64,000 nt of DNA from Shimwellia blattae DSM 4481 = NBRC 105725 (GCF_000262305.1 NC_017910.1:1240001-1304000); one strand, 5' to 3'. Shown: positions 7,593 to 16,344, counted from the stretch's first letter. Made by a program: numbers and translations. The notes: generated from the sequence alone by a model not told the origin.

Positions 7593-8582
7593 CTAACGCG
7601 ATTTAACACGTTCGGCGGTTTTACGTGGGCTTTCACCAAACAGGGTTTTGTACTCCCCGGAGAAACGGCTCAGATGGGTCATGCCCCAGCACATGGCGAT
7701 TTCGGAAATATTTTTCCGGCAGCCATCGTTTATGATCTCCTCCCGGATCCGCATCATCCGGTACTGACGTAAATAAGCCACTGGTGAGATATTCAGATGG
7801 CGTTTAAACCCTTCAAATAACTTTAATTTATGCACGCCCGAGGCGAGCACAATATCCGCCAGGCAAATATCCTGCCGGGCATGGTGCTCAATAAACTTAC
7901 AGGCCAGCAGAACGTAATGGGGAGGCGTGCGGGCCAGTGCTTCAGCCAGGGCAGAGGAATAATTATGCTGCTGGGTCATCAGCAGGGATTTTATCAGGAT
8001 ATTTTCATAATCACGCTGGATAAGTCCCAGATCAAATAGTGATCCTGCACACTCCATTTCATTAAGCAGGTTTTGTGTCAGCCTCCACCAGGAGTGGGTT
8101 TTCCGGTCATTCAGGTTCATGGCCGATGTAAATATTAACGGTACAGAGAGCGGCGTGCCGAGCAGATTTTCCAGTACGGCCGATACCAGATGGCTGGGAA
8201 TAGAAATCTGGATTTTACGGCAGCGCCCTTCAATATCCAGTGTCTGGTTTTCATGCGGATTAATAATGACGCCCAGCTGATGATCAGATACAACCTCAAC
8301 ACCGTTTTTGAGCAGCATCTGCTGGCCTTCCACCGGTAAACTAAGGCTGAAACAGCGCAGTGCCTGGTGTTGCTCAATACCGATAGAGGCATCTGTACCA
8401 TAACCAATCACGCCAATAGAGAGGAGATTCAACCGGTGGCCTTCATAGCGGAAGTCCAGATTGCCTTTTCCCGGAATATTGAGGCAGTGGGGCCCGCATA
8501 TCCCCTCCATCCATGAGTGAGCGTCTTTGCGGTTAACACTGTAATTGCGATAGACCTTATGGGGGACAGGGATTACATGCAT
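7593..8582 (-). CDS. antR: AraC-family regulator, probable anthranilate activator
   Basis: A 329-residue AraC/XylS-type protein. Residues about 1-215 form the AraC-type ligand-binding region (VEVVSDHQLGVIINPHENQT), and about 230-325 two helix-turn-helix motifs (LADIVLASGVHKLKLFEGFK and ISEIAMCWGMTHLSRFSGEY) ending in the usual GESPRKT. The start at 8582 is fixed by a strong GGAGGAG five to six bases upstream. It lies just before antABC on the same strand, the arrangement seen with AntR, which activates ant genes when anthranilate is bound. The symbol is assigned from context and overall similarity. Confidence 0.8.
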   Translation of the reverse strand: MHVIPVPHKVYRNYSVNRKDAHSWMEGICGPHCLNIPGKGNLDFRYEGHRLNLLSIGVIGYGTDASIGIEQHQALRCFSLSLPVEGQQMLLKNGVEVVSDHQLGVIINPHENQTLDIEGRCRKIQISIPSHLVSAVLENLLGTPLSVPLIFTSAMNLNDRKTHSWWRLTQNLLNEMECAGSLFDLGLIQRDYENILIKSLLMTQQHNYSSALAEALARTPPHYVLLACKFIEHHARQDICLADIVLASGVHKLKLFEGFKRHLNISPVAYLRQYRMMRIREEIINDGCRKNISEIAMCWGMTHLSRFSGEYKTLFGESPRKTAERVKSR

Positions 8583-8616
8583 TGTTCACTCCTCCGGACC
8601 AACCAGATGTAATAAA

Positions 8617-8626
8617 AAGACGTCTT
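8617..8626. promoter_or_regulatory. 10-bp palindrome upstream of antR
   Basis: AAGACGTCTT is flanked by AATAAAA on the left and TATTTTTATT on the right, giving an extended imperfect dyad. It could be an operator in the antR promoter; no binding protein can be named. Confidence 0.25.
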
Positions 8627-8766
8627 ATTTTTATTATCAGAATCCAGGATGCAGCCTGACATTACCACGCTGGCGGAACAAGTTCTTGCGGCAGATATCT
8701 TCTGTAATTTTAAGGCAGGTCTAAGTTCTTCAGAGATCTTCGTCTTTCCGGAGACTTCGGATAAAT

Positions 8767-8880
8767 TCAGCCGGAGCCATTGGGGTTTACTTGCAGGTAG
8801 AGGCCACCGCTATCAGTAAGTTTAAATATCGTATCTTTCGGTTTCGCGGTGTCGATTTTGGGTTGTCTGAGTTGACTTCG
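8767..8880 (-). pseudogene. Truncated P4-type tyrosine integrase (N-terminal arm-binding fragment)
   Basis: Reading leftwards from 8880, the frame gives KIDTAKPKDTIFKLTDSGGL followed by YLQVNPNGSG and a TGA at 8767-8769. This is the start of the DUF4102 arm-binding domain of P4/CP4-type integrases (pattern: AKP, then KLTDGGGLYL.V.PNGS). No start codon is in frame in the expected place and nothing after the TGA resembles the catalytic domain. It lies 86 bases from the 3' end of argW and points away from it, exactly as an island integrase at a tRNA attachment site does. It shows past integration at argW, now immobile. Confidence 0.8.
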
Positions 8881-8966
8881 GTTGACTCAGAATAGCCTCA
8901 ATGAATGGCTGGTTATCGATTTTTGTGGGTTTTATGAAATTCGGTAGACGTCAGAAGAGGCGAGAG

Positions 8967-9041
8967 TGGTGTCCCCTGCAGGAATCGAACCTGCAACTAG
9001 CCCTTAGGAGGGGCTCGTTATATCCATTTAACTAAGAGGAC
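8967..9041 (-). tRNA. argW: tRNA-Arg (anticodon CCT)
   Basis: The 75-base gene reads GTCCTCTTAGTT at its 5' end (9041) and includes the encoded CCA (8967-8969). The anticodon loop CTCCTAA gives anticodon CCT, reading AGG. The T arm GGTTCGATTCC is intact and the acceptor stem pairs GTCCTCT-type with GGGGAC. It is near identical to E. coli argW, the attachment site of the CPS-53 prophage. The accessory DNA of this window begins at its 3' side. Confidence 0.97.
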
Positions 9042-9050
9042 AGCCCGGGC

Positions 9051-9079
9051 ATAGTACCCTGTTTCGTTCGTAAGGTTAA
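9051..9079 (-). promoter_or_regulatory. Probable sigma-70 promoter of argW
   Basis: On the minus strand, TTAACC (9079-9074) and TACTAT (9056-9051) are spaced by 17 bases, and a GC-rich discriminator (GCCCGGGC) follows directly before the tRNA, as is usual for stable-RNA promoters under stringent control. Confidence 0.6.
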
Positions 9080-9509
9080 GAGCGACAGTCGCTGACTGGC
9101 GATTAACTCACCAGAATCGTTCGCTTTTTCACCATTCAACGCCGCTAAAAGCAACATACCGCAATAACTGCGATGCCGCCCTGCACCGGAATGATTACAC
9201 TAGGGCGCAAGCGAAACGGCAGATCTGGTCATATAAGTTCTCATCTGGTTATAGCCCCGGCCCCGAAGGGCTGGTCTGTAGCATCCTGTCCGCAGGCATT
9301 TATGATGTGGCGAAGAGCCCGGAATATCCGTATCGATTAATGCAGCGTAACATTGCCTGCCCGGCTATAATCCCAGAGAGCCTCACAAATCATCAGGTCG
9401 TAAGGCTGGCCGGAAGGCAGCGCCGGTATTGTATTAACGGATCACCCCGCGCCCCATGAGGTTGCGGCGGCGCCTGCTCGCGGCAATGACTATTTACAGG
9501 GAGAAAGCT
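9080..9509. other. Intergenic region upstream of mlaA
   Basis: About 430 bases without a convincing gene. The open frame upstream of the mlaA ATG (from 9456) has no ribosome binding site and no family counterpart. The mlaA promoter must lie here, but no clear -35/-10 pair stands out. Confidence 0.4.
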
Positions 9510-10268
9510 ATGAAATTTCGCCTGACCGGGCTGGCCCTGGCAACCACGCTTCTGGTGGGATGTGCCAGTTCGGCCAACGAAGACACACAGGGGCGTTCGG
9601 ATCCATTCGAGGGCTTCAACCGCACAATGTATAACTTTAACTACAATGTGCTGGATCCCTATATCCTGCGCCCGGTAGCTGTGGGCTGGCGTGACTATAT
9701 GCCGCAGCCTGCCCGTACCGGGATCAGCAACTTTACCAGCAACCTGGAAGAGCCAGCCTCGATGGTCAACTACATCCTGCGCGGCGATCCCTATAAAGGT
9801 ATGGTGCACTTCACCCGCTTCTTCCTGAATACCATTCTCGGGTTGGGGGGCTTAATCGATGTGGCCGGGATGGCGAACCCGGAACTGCGTCGTGAAGAGC
9901 CGCACCGTTTCGGCAGCACGTTAGGGCATTACGGTGTCGGTTATGGCCCGTATCTGCAACTGCCGGTATACGGCAGCTTTACCCTGCGTCAGGACGGCGG
10001 CGACTATGCGGATACCCTGTATCCGGTGCTGAGCTGGCTGACCTGGCCGATGTCGATAGCCAAATGGTCACTGGAGGGGATAGAAACCCGCGCCCAGTTG
10101 CTGGATTCCGACGGGATGCTGCGCCAGTCTTCAGATCCTTATATCCTGGTGCGCGAAGCATACTTCCAGCATAACGACTTTATCGCCAGCGGCGGTAAAC
10201 TCAAAGCCCAGGAAAACCCGAACGCCAAAGCCATTCAGGGTGATCTGAAAGATATCGATTCTGAATAA
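9510..10268 (+). CDS. mlaA: Outer-membrane lipid asymmetry lipoprotein MlaA (VacJ)
   Basis: A 252-residue lipoprotein. A signal peptide ends in the lipobox LLVGC with Cys18 as the lipidation site. MlaA forms a ring in the inner leaflet of the outer membrane with OmpF/OmpC and removes mislocalised phospholipids, passing them to MlaC for return to the inner membrane. The body (DPFEGFNRTMYNFN, RFFLNTILGLGGLIDVAGMA, HRFGSTLGHYGVGYGPY) matches the family. I start at 9510 behind GGGAGAAAGCT. The gene is convergent with fadL and shares a strong hairpin terminator with it. Confidence 0.95.
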   Translation: MKFRLTGLALATTLLVGCASSANEDTQGRSDPFEGFNRTMYNFNYNVLDPYILRPVAVGWRDYMPQPARTGISNFTSNLEEPASMVNYILRGDPYKGMVHFTRFFLNTILGLGGLIDVAGMANPELRREEPHRFGSTLGHYGVGYGPYLQLPVYGSFTLRQDGGDYADTLYPVLSWLTWPMSIAKWSLEGIETRAQLLDSDGMLRQSSDPYILVREAYFQHNDFIASGGKLKAQENPNAKAIQGDLKDIDSE

Positions 10269-10276
10269 CGCGCAAT

Positions 10277-10311
10277 AAAAAAGGGTGGGACCGCGGTCTC
10301 ACCCTTTTTTT
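10277..10311. terminator. Bidirectional terminator between mlaA and fadL
   Basis: An A-run, the stem GGGTG(G)GACC / GGTCTCACCC and a T-run follow each other, so the hairpin has T-rich tails on both strands. It sits 9 bases after mlaA and 16 before the fadL stop. Confidence 0.9.
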
Positions 10312-10326
10312 ATCTGAACGCCGTTA

Positions 10327-11655
10327 TCAGAAGCGGTAGTTAAAGTTCGCGCCGTACAGCCACGCTTTACCGTTAGATTTAAACTCGTAAGGCCCTTCTT
10401 TAATGGTCACGTGCTGGCCGTGCATATAAGAGGCGCCCACATCCACAGAAGCATCCTGGTTAAAGGCATAGGTTGCACCGGCACTCAGCCACAGGCGGTC
10501 CTGATCCGGTATGGAGATGGAGCTGTGCTCTGCCGGAACCGGGCTGTCATCAAAGGCGATACCGGTACGGAAGGTCCAGTTATCGTCCATATAATAGGTG
10601 GTCCCCAGCGCAATACGGTAAGAGTCTTTGAAGCTCTCATCTTTATAGAACAGGGTCTGGCTGGCGCTGTTTTTGGCCTTCAGCTGCTGGAACTGGCTCC
10701 AGCTGGTGTAGGCCAGGCTGTAGTGCACCGCCCACTGTGGCGCGACCCGGTTATACCCTGAAACTTCCCACATTTCTGGCAGGTTCAGCCCCAGGTAACC
10801 GCCAATGGTGCGGCCATCGGTACCCATCGGGAAGCCCATCTTGCCCAGCACGGAGTTGTAGGCAGAAGGCAGGTTACTTTTATAATCGCCGCTGAAGTCA
10901 ATTTTCACTTCTGAGCGGTAGGTAAAGGCATAGCGGTTGTTTTTGTCGAGCTCATACAGGATCCCGGCGTTCCAGCCAAAGCCCCACTCATTCCCTTTCA
11001 GTTTGGCAATTTGCGTATCTGCGGGGATCCCGGCGGCCAGCTGCGCCAGCTGGTTCTGGCCCTGTTTTTTGAGCTGGGAGGCGGCAATCTGGCCGGCATC
11101 TCCGGCGTAGCGCTCGATCTTCGCCCGGGCGTAGACCGCGTCAAAACCCACACCAAAAGTAAAATGTTCCGTTAACCGGTAAGCGCCGCTCAGGTTCAGG
11201 TTGGCGGTTTCCAGATCGGTCTTGCCACCCATGGAGCCTGCGGCATAGTTGTCGTTGAACTCGGTCGCCAGACCAAAGTTAGATGTCACAGATGCGCCAA
11301 TCCCGAACTGGTCGTTAATGGGCATCACAAAGTGGAGGTTAGGCACCCAGGCGGTGGGGGCGATATTTTTGGCGTCCAGGCTTTTCCCGGTGGGGGACTG
11401 GCCGCTGATATCCACGCTGGGATCGATAAAGACGCCACCGACCGACAGCTGCGGGCGATCAAACATCATGATAAGTGCCGGGTTACGGCTGACGTTACCT
11501 GCGTCGTCGGCGATTGCACCCTCTCCGGAGTAGGCCCGGCCAAGGCCAGACGAGGAGAACTCATTGAGCTGAAAACCAGCAGACCACACCGGGGTAGAGA
11601 TACATGCCACTGCAATAGCAAGAGTTGAACGGGTTAACCGGGTTTTCTGGTTCAT
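10327..11655 (-). CDS. fadL: Long-chain fatty acid outer-membrane transporter FadL
   Basis: A 442-residue outer-membrane beta-barrel that takes up long-chain fatty acids and serves as a phage receptor. A Sec signal peptide of 25 residues (cleavage before AGFQLNEF) precedes the conserved hatch segment SSSGLGRAYSGEGAIADDAG; the NPALI motif and the C-terminal NFNYRF, with a terminal Phe for BAM recognition, are present. I start at the ATG at 11655 behind GAGG, matching the E. coli N-terminus; a TTG at 11661 also opens the frame. A FadR operator lies about 110 bases upstream. The yfcZ gene found between fadL and fadI in E. coli is absent. Confidence 0.96.
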   Translation of the reverse strand: MNQKTRLTRSTLAIAVACISTPVWSAGFQLNEFSSSGLGRAYSGEGAIADDAGNVSRNPALIMMFDRPQLSVGGVFIDPSVDISGQSPTGKSLDAKNIAPTAWVPNLHFVMPINDQFGIGASVTSNFGLATEFNDNYAAGSMGGKTDLETANLNLSGAYRLTEHFTFGVGFDAVYARAKIERYAGDAGQIAASQLKKQGQNQLAQLAAGIPADTQIAKLKGNEWGFGWNAGILYELDKNNRYAFTYRSEVKIDFSGDYKSNLPSAYNSVLGKMGFPMGTDGRTIGGYLGLNLPEMWEVSGYNRVAPQWAVHYSLAYTSWSQFQQLKAKNSASQTLFYKDESFKDSYRIALGTTYYMDDNWTFRTGIAFDDSPVPAEHSSISIPDQDRLWLSAGATYAFNQDASVDVGASYMHGQHVTIKEGPYEFKSNGKAWLYGANFNYRF

Positions 11656-11763
11656 GACCAAAACCTCATCATTTATTTTTATTCAAACAATGTTACACAC
11701 CGTAACAGCGAGCGCGAAGTGTAGGGTCTGGGTTTACCGCAAGAAATCAGACCAGTGGCGTGA

Positions 11764-11781
11764 GTATAGGTCTGACCAGAT
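11764..11781 (-). promoter_or_regulatory. FadR operator of fadL
   Basis: On the minus strand the site reads ATCTGGTCAGACCTATAC, close to the FadR consensus (A-x-CTGGTC-x-GACC). FadR represses fadL in the absence of long-chain acyl-CoA. The position, about 110 bases upstream of the start, fits the E. coli arrangement. Confidence 0.8.
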
Positions 11782-12112
11782 GATATGTTGCAAGTTTGTT
11801 TCTTTGTTTTTACATAATTGATATTAGAAACGAGATCTGTCTGGCAAATTCGCAGCAGATGTCACGTAAAAAAAGCCGAGCAGTTTGTTTTTTATCAATT
11901 TTAAACTGTGACCGGCTTCACTGGCTGGCCGGGGTGTAACAATCACGCTCCGGGTGCGACTGCCGGTTAAATCACCAGAAATCATTTTTCCCCTTACATG
12001 GTGGCCTGGCCTGCCGCTGTCCGGTGGTTTTTTTCCGTCACTTGAAAGCGTGCCAGTGGTCGCATTTTCAGCGCAGGTGCTTGCTGAATGTAAAAATATC
12101 GTTAAATTACTT
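11782..12112. other. fadL-fadI divergent regulatory region
   Basis: This stretch separates the two FadR operators and contains AT-rich DNA (11790-11910) suited to promoters. An open frame starting at 11954 runs into fadI, but it lacks a counterpart in FadI proteins and crosses the fadI operator, so I treat it as non-coding. No yfcZ-like frame is seen. Confidence 0.5.
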
Positions 12113-12129
12113 ATCAGGTCAGACCACTA
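12113..12129 (+). promoter_or_regulatory. FadR operator of fadIJ
   Basis: ATCAGGTCAGACCACTA contains the FadR core GGTC-x-GACC and closely matches the E. coli fadI operator as I recall it. It ends 25 bases before the fadI start, so binding would cover the transcription start region. Confidence 0.8.
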
Positions 12130-12154
12130 CCGGGCTGAAAACGAGGGGATCACT

Positions 12155-13465
12155 ATGCATCAGCCATTACCGCTGACAACGCGTCAGGGGGAGAGAATTG
12201 CGATTGTCCACGGATTGCGAACGCCATTTGCCCGTCAGGCCACGGCCTTCCACGGGATACCCGCCGTTGAGCTTGGCAAAATGGTGGTCGGGGAGTTGCT
12301 GGTGCGCAGCGCCGTTCCGCCCGAAACCGTGGATCAGGTGGTGTTCGGCCAGGTGGTCCAGATGCCGGAAGCCCCGAACATTGCCCGGGAAATTGTGCTG
12401 GGCACCGGCATGAACGTCCACACAGATGCCTACAGCGTCAGCCGGGCATGCGCCACCAGTTTTCAGGCCGTGGCAAACGTGGCAGAAAGCCTGATGGCAG
12501 GGACCATACAGGTCGGTGTGGCCGGCGGGGCGGATTCGTCATCGGTACTGCCCATTGGGGTGAGCAAAACCCTGAGCCGGACCCTGCTGGATGCCAGCAA
12601 ATCCCGCAGTCTCGGGGCCAGGCTGAAGCTCTTTTCCCGCCTGCGGCCCCGGGATCTGCTGCCGGTTCCGCCTGCCGTTGCTGAGTATTCCACCGGGCTG
12701 CGCATGGGGGATACCGCAGAACAGATGGCCAAAAGCCACGCCATCACCCGTGAGCAGCAGGATGCCCTGGCCCACCGCTCCCACCAGCTGGCGGCCCGGG
12801 CCTGGGAGGAGGGCAAACTGGCCGGTGAAGTGATGAACACCTGGATCCCGCCTTACCGGGAGGTCTTCACACAGGATAACAACATTCGCGGCACCAGCAG
12901 CCTGGCGGACTACGCCCGGCTACGCCCGGCCTTTGACCGGCAGCACGGCTCGGTGACAGCGGCCAACAGCACCCCGCTGACCGACGGGGCCGCCGCCCTG
13001 CTGATGATGACCGAATCCCGGGCAAAGGCGCTGGGGCTGGTACCGCTGGGCTTTCTGCGCAGTTACGCTTTTACCGCTATCGATGTATGGCAGGACATGT
13101 TACTGGGGCCCGCCTGGGCAACCCCCCTGGCGCTGGATCGGGCCGGGATCACCCTTGCGGATCTGACCCTGTTTGACATGCATGAAGCGTTTGCCGCCCA
13201 GACCCTGGCGAATCTGAAAATGCTTTCCAGCAACCGCTTTGCCCGGGATGTGCTGGGGCGCAGCCAGGCCACCGGCGAGGTGGACGAGGCCCGCTTTAAT
13301 GTGCTGGGCGGTTCAATTGCTTACGGGCACCCCTTCGCCGCCACTGGCGCCAGGATGATCACCCAGACGCTGAACGAGCTGAAGCGCCGCGGCGGCGGTC
13401 TGGGACTGGTCACCGCCTGTGCGGCCGGGGGCCTTGGAGCAGCAATGGTTCTGGAGGCGGAATAA
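12155..13465 (+). CDS. fadI: 3-ketoacyl-CoA thiolase FadI
   Basis: A 436-residue thiolase, the beta subunit of the FadIJ complex used for anaerobic beta-oxidation; it cleaves 3-ketoacyl-CoA to acetyl-CoA and a shortened acyl-CoA. The nucleophile is Cys99 in SRACATSFQ; the base His lies in DMHEAFAAQ and the second catalytic Cys in TACAAGGLGAAM. I start at the ATG at 12155 behind GAGGGG because it gives the E. coli N-terminus and length. The stop TAA overlaps the fadJ ATG by one base, so the two are coupled. Confidence 0.96.
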   Translation: MHQPLPLTTRQGERIAIVHGLRTPFARQATAFHGIPAVELGKMVVGELLVRSAVPPETVDQVVFGQVVQMPEAPNIAREIVLGTGMNVHTDAYSVSRACATSFQAVANVAESLMAGTIQVGVAGGADSSSVLPIGVSKTLSRTLLDASKSRSLGARLKLFSRLRPRDLLPVPPAVAEYSTGLRMGDTAEQMAKSHAITREQQDALAHRSHQLAARAWEEGKLAGEVMNTWIPPYREVFTQDNNIRGTSSLADYARLRPAFDRQHGSVTAANSTPLTDGAAALLMMTESRAKALGLVPLGFLRSYAFTAIDVWQDMLLGPAWATPLALDRAGITLADLTLFDMHEAFAAQTLANLKMLSSNRFARDVLGRSQATGEVDEARFNVLGGSIAYGHPFAATGARMITQTLNELKRRGGGLGLVTACAAGGLGAAMVLEAE

Positions 13466-15624
13466 TGGAAAAAGTTTGCGCATACACCCTGGCCCTGCGT
13501 GAGGACAGGATTGCGGTTATCACGATTGATGTCCCCGGGGAGAAGATGAACACGCTGCAGGTTTCCCGCAGCCGGGAAGTGCAGGATATCCTCACCACCC
13601 TGCGGGCAACACGCGATCTGGCCGGGGTGATTTTTATTTCTGCCAAGCCGGATAACTTTATCGCCGGTGCCGATATCAACATGATAGCCGGCTGCCGGAC
13701 GGCGCAGCAGGCGGAAAGCCTGGCCCGGGAGGGGCAACAGCTGATGGCGGAAATCGCCGGGCTGCCGGTGCCCGTGGTGGCCGCCATTCACGGGGCCTGC
13801 CTGGGCGGAGGGCTGGAGCTGGCACTGGCCTGCCATCGCCGGGTCTGCACCAGTGATGACAAGACCCTGCTCGGCCTGCCGGAGGTCAAACTGGGGCTGC
13901 TGCCCGGCTCCGGGGGTACCCAGCGCCTGCCGCGCCTGGTGGGGGCCAGCCGGGCGCTGGAGATTATCCTCTCCGGCATGATGCTGCGCCCCCGCCAGGC
14001 CCTGAAACTGGGGCTGGTGGATGAGGTCGTACCGCAGGCCATTTTGCTGGAGGCCGCACTGGCCCAGGTCAAAAGCGCCCGCAAACCCCGCGCCCCGTTA
14101 CCCCTGCGCGAGCGTCTGCTGGCCGCACCGCTGGTCAGGCAGCTGCTGTTTCGCGCCGTTACCCGCAAAACGCACCAGCAGACCCACGGCCATTACCCGG
14201 CCACGGAACGCATTATTGATGCGGTAAGAACAGGGCTGGAGCAGGGGGGCGACAGCGGATACCAGGCAGAGGCCCGCGCCTTTGGCGAGCTGGTCATGAC
14301 CCGGGAATCTGCGGCATTACGCAGCATCTTCTTTGCCAGTAACGATCTGAAAAAAGATCCGGCAAGCCCGGCCACTGCCCGTGATGTTCAGCAGGTGGGG
14401 ATCCTCGGCGGTGGCCTGATGGGCGGCGGAATAGCCTATGTCACCGCGGTTAAAGGCAACATTCCGGTACGCATTAAAGACATCTCCCCGGAGGGGATCA
14501 ACAACGCCCTGCGCTACAGCTGGGCGCTGCTGAGCAAAAAAGTGCAGCGCCGCCAGCTCACGGCGGCCCGGCGCGGCAGTCAGATGGCGCTGATTTCCGG
14601 CAGCCTGGATTATCAGGGGTTTGCCGACCGGGAGGTGATTATCGAAGCGGTGTTTGAAGATCTGGCGCTGAAGCAAAAAATGGTGGCCGAAGTGGAAGCC
14701 ATGACCCGCTGCGGGGCAATTTTTGCATCCAATACCTCTTCACTGCCCATTCACCACATTGCTGCCCGGGCACAGCACCCGGAGCGGGTCATTGGCCTGC
14801 ATTACTTCAGCCCGGTGGATAAAATGCCGCTGGTGGAGGTTATCCCCCACGCAACCACCAGCGCGGAAACGATTTCCACCACGGTAAAACTGGCGAAGCG
14901 CCAGGGGAAAACCCCTATCGTAGTCAGAGACTGCGCCGGGTTCTACGTTAACCGGATCCTGGCCCCCTATATTAACGAGGGGCTGCAGTGCCTGGCTGAG
15001 GGCGAGCCCATTGAGCATATCGACAGGGCGCTGGTGGCGTTTGGCTTCCCGGTGGGGCCCATCCAGCTGCTGGATGAAGTGGGGATTGATGTGGGCACCA
15101 AAATTATCCCCATTCTTGAACAGGCATACGGGGAGCGCTTCTGTGCGCCTGCGGGGGTCGAGGCCATTCTCAATGACGACCGTAAAGGGCGCAAAAACCG
15201 GCGCGGGTTCTATCTCTACCCGGCGGGCAAACAAAAAGGCGGCAAAAAAGCCGATCCGGCCATTTACCGCCTGCTGCATGTGGATCCCCGCGAAGATCAG
15301 TCCGCAGAGCTGATTGCCCGGCGCTGTACTTTGATGATGCTCAACGAGGCGGCCCGCTGTCTGGATGAGTCGGTGGTGGGCAGCGTGCGCGACGGGGATA
15401 TTGGCGCGGTATTTGGTATCGGTTTTCCGCCTTTCCTCGGGGGGCCGTTCCGTTATATGGATACCACCGGGATCGCCAGTATCGTGGCCCAGCTTGAGCA
15501 ATTACGCGCCCGCTACGGGGAGCGTTTTGCGCCCTGTGCGCTGCTGCTGGAGATGGCCGCGCATAATCGCTCTTTCTGCCAACGGGAGACGCGTGGTCCA
15601 CATGAAGTTGTCAGGGTAGCGTGA
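13465..15624 (+). CDS. fadJ: Multifunctional beta-oxidation enzyme FadJ
   Basis: A 719-residue fusion. Residues about 1-190 are the enoyl-CoA hydratase (crotonase) domain with oxyanion and acid residues in GACLGGGLELALACH and GLPEVKLGLLPGSGGTQRLPR. From about 310 a Rossmann NAD site (ILGGGLMGGGIAYV) starts the 3-hydroxyacyl-CoA dehydrogenase domain, with IGLHYFSPVDKMPLVEV and the catalytic His, followed by two C-terminal dehydrogenase domains. It hydrates and oxidises acyl-CoA for FadI. Length and order are normal. Confidence 0.96.
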   Translation: MEKVCAYTLALREDRIAVITIDVPGEKMNTLQVSRSREVQDILTTLRATRDLAGVIFISAKPDNFIAGADINMIAGCRTAQQAESLAREGQQLMAEIAGLPVPVVAAIHGACLGGGLELALACHRRVCTSDDKTLLGLPEVKLGLLPGSGGTQRLPRLVGASRALEIILSGMMLRPRQALKLGLVDEVVPQAILLEAALAQVKSARKPRAPLPLRERLLAAPLVRQLLFRAVTRKTHQQTHGHYPATERIIDAVRTGLEQGGDSGYQAEARAFGELVMTRESAALRSIFFASNDLKKDPASPATARDVQQVGILGGGLMGGGIAYVTAVKGNIPVRIKDISPEGINNALRYSWALLSKKVQRRQLTAARRGSQMALISGSLDYQGFADREVIIEAVFEDLALKQKMVAEVEAMTRCGAIFASNTSSLPIHHIAARAQHPERVIGLHYFSPVDKMPLVEVIPHATTSAETISTTVKLAKRQGKTPIVVRDCAGFYVNRILAPYINEGLQCLAEGEPIEHIDRALVAFGFPVGPIQLLDEVGIDVGTKIIPILEQAYGERFCAPAGVEAILNDDRKGRKNRRGFYLYPAGKQKGGKKADPAIYRLLHVDPREDQSAELIARRCTLMMLNEAARCLDESVVGSVRDGDIGAVFGIGFPPFLGGPFRYMDTTGIASIVAQLEQLRARYGERFAPCALLLEMAAHNRSFCQRETRGPHEVVRVA

Positions 15625-15670
15625 TAGACTGAGCGGGAAACGCTGTTTTTGATTAATTCGTAAGCAGCTA

Positions 15671-15699
15671 TTGACTATACTTGCAGCGATGAGTTAAAA
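15671..15699 (+). promoter_or_regulatory. Putative sigma-70 promoter upstream of sixA
   Basis: TTGACT (15671-15676) and TTAAAA (15694-15699) are spaced by 17 bases, about 130 bases upstream of the sixA start. The -10 element is imperfect, so this is a suggestion by pattern only. Confidence 0.4.
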
Positions 15700-15825
15700 C
15701 ACAGCGTTCCATTCGTCGTAAGGATAAGGCACAATGCCAGGCCGCCTGCGGGCAGCTTTATACCCTGTCGACAGGCAGAGTGGCATAGCCCCAAAGGCGT
15801 TTCTGGTTAACAAAAGCGGTGCAAT

Positions 15826-16311
15826 ATGCAAGTTTTTATCATGCGTCACGGCGACGCGGCTCTCGATGCCGCCAGTGATTCGGTTCGTCCTCTTACCGTA
15901 ACCGGTTGTGACGAAACCCGTCTGATGGCAACCTGGCTAAAGAGCCAGCAGGTTAAAATCGACAGCGTTCTGGTAAGCCCTTTTCTGCGCGCAGAACAAA
16001 CGCTGGAAATCCTCGGGGAAACACTTACGCTGCCGGTGCAAACGGAAGTGCTTGCGCAATTAACCCCATGTGGCGATGTGGGGCTGGTCGGGGACTATAT
16101 TAATGCCCTTGCCAGTAAAGGTATTAACAGTGTGCTGGTGGTGTCTCACCTGCCGCTGGTGGGGTATCTGGTCTCAGAGTTATGTCCTCAGGAGGCACCG
16201 CCGATGTTCTGCACATCGTCTGTGGCCTGCGTCACCCTGGACGCTGAGGGCAACGGTCTCCTGGACTGGCAAATGAACCCCTGCAACCTGAAGGTTGCTA
16301 AAGCTATCTGA
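15826..16311 (+). CDS. sixA: Phosphohistidine phosphatase SixA
   Basis: A 161-residue branch-2 histidine phosphatase with the N-terminal RHG motif (MRHGDAALD, catalytic His8) and a second His in VVSHLPLVGYL. SixA removes phosphate from the nitrogen-PTS protein NPr (PtsO) and was earlier linked to ArcB. It is monocistronic, with its own upstream promoter region of 200 bases and a hairpin terminator after the stop. Confidence 0.95.
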   Translation: MQVFIMRHGDAALDAASDSVRPLTVTGCDETRLMATWLKSQQVKIDSVLVSPFLRAEQTLEILGETLTLPVQTEVLAQLTPCGDVGLVGDYINALASKGINSVLVVSHLPLVGYLVSELCPQEAPPMFCTSSVACVTLDAEGNGLLDWQMNPCNLKVAKAI

Positions 16312-16344
16312 TAGCGGCCCGGGTGCCGCCGTTTATCTCTGTTT

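Larger units (their letters stand above)
8583..8966. other. Junction region between antR and argW
   Basis: The 384 bases hold a palindrome (AAGACGTCTT at 8617-8626, within an AT-rich near-symmetric stretch) about 35 bases upstream of antR, and an integrase remnant at 8767-8880 described separately. The remaining bases show no gene. Confidence 0.5.

Noticed and set aside
11954..12154. In-frame N-terminal extension of fadI
   Set aside because: It overlaps the FadR operator, has no ribosome binding site and no counterpart in FadI proteins; the ATG at 12155 gives the family length.
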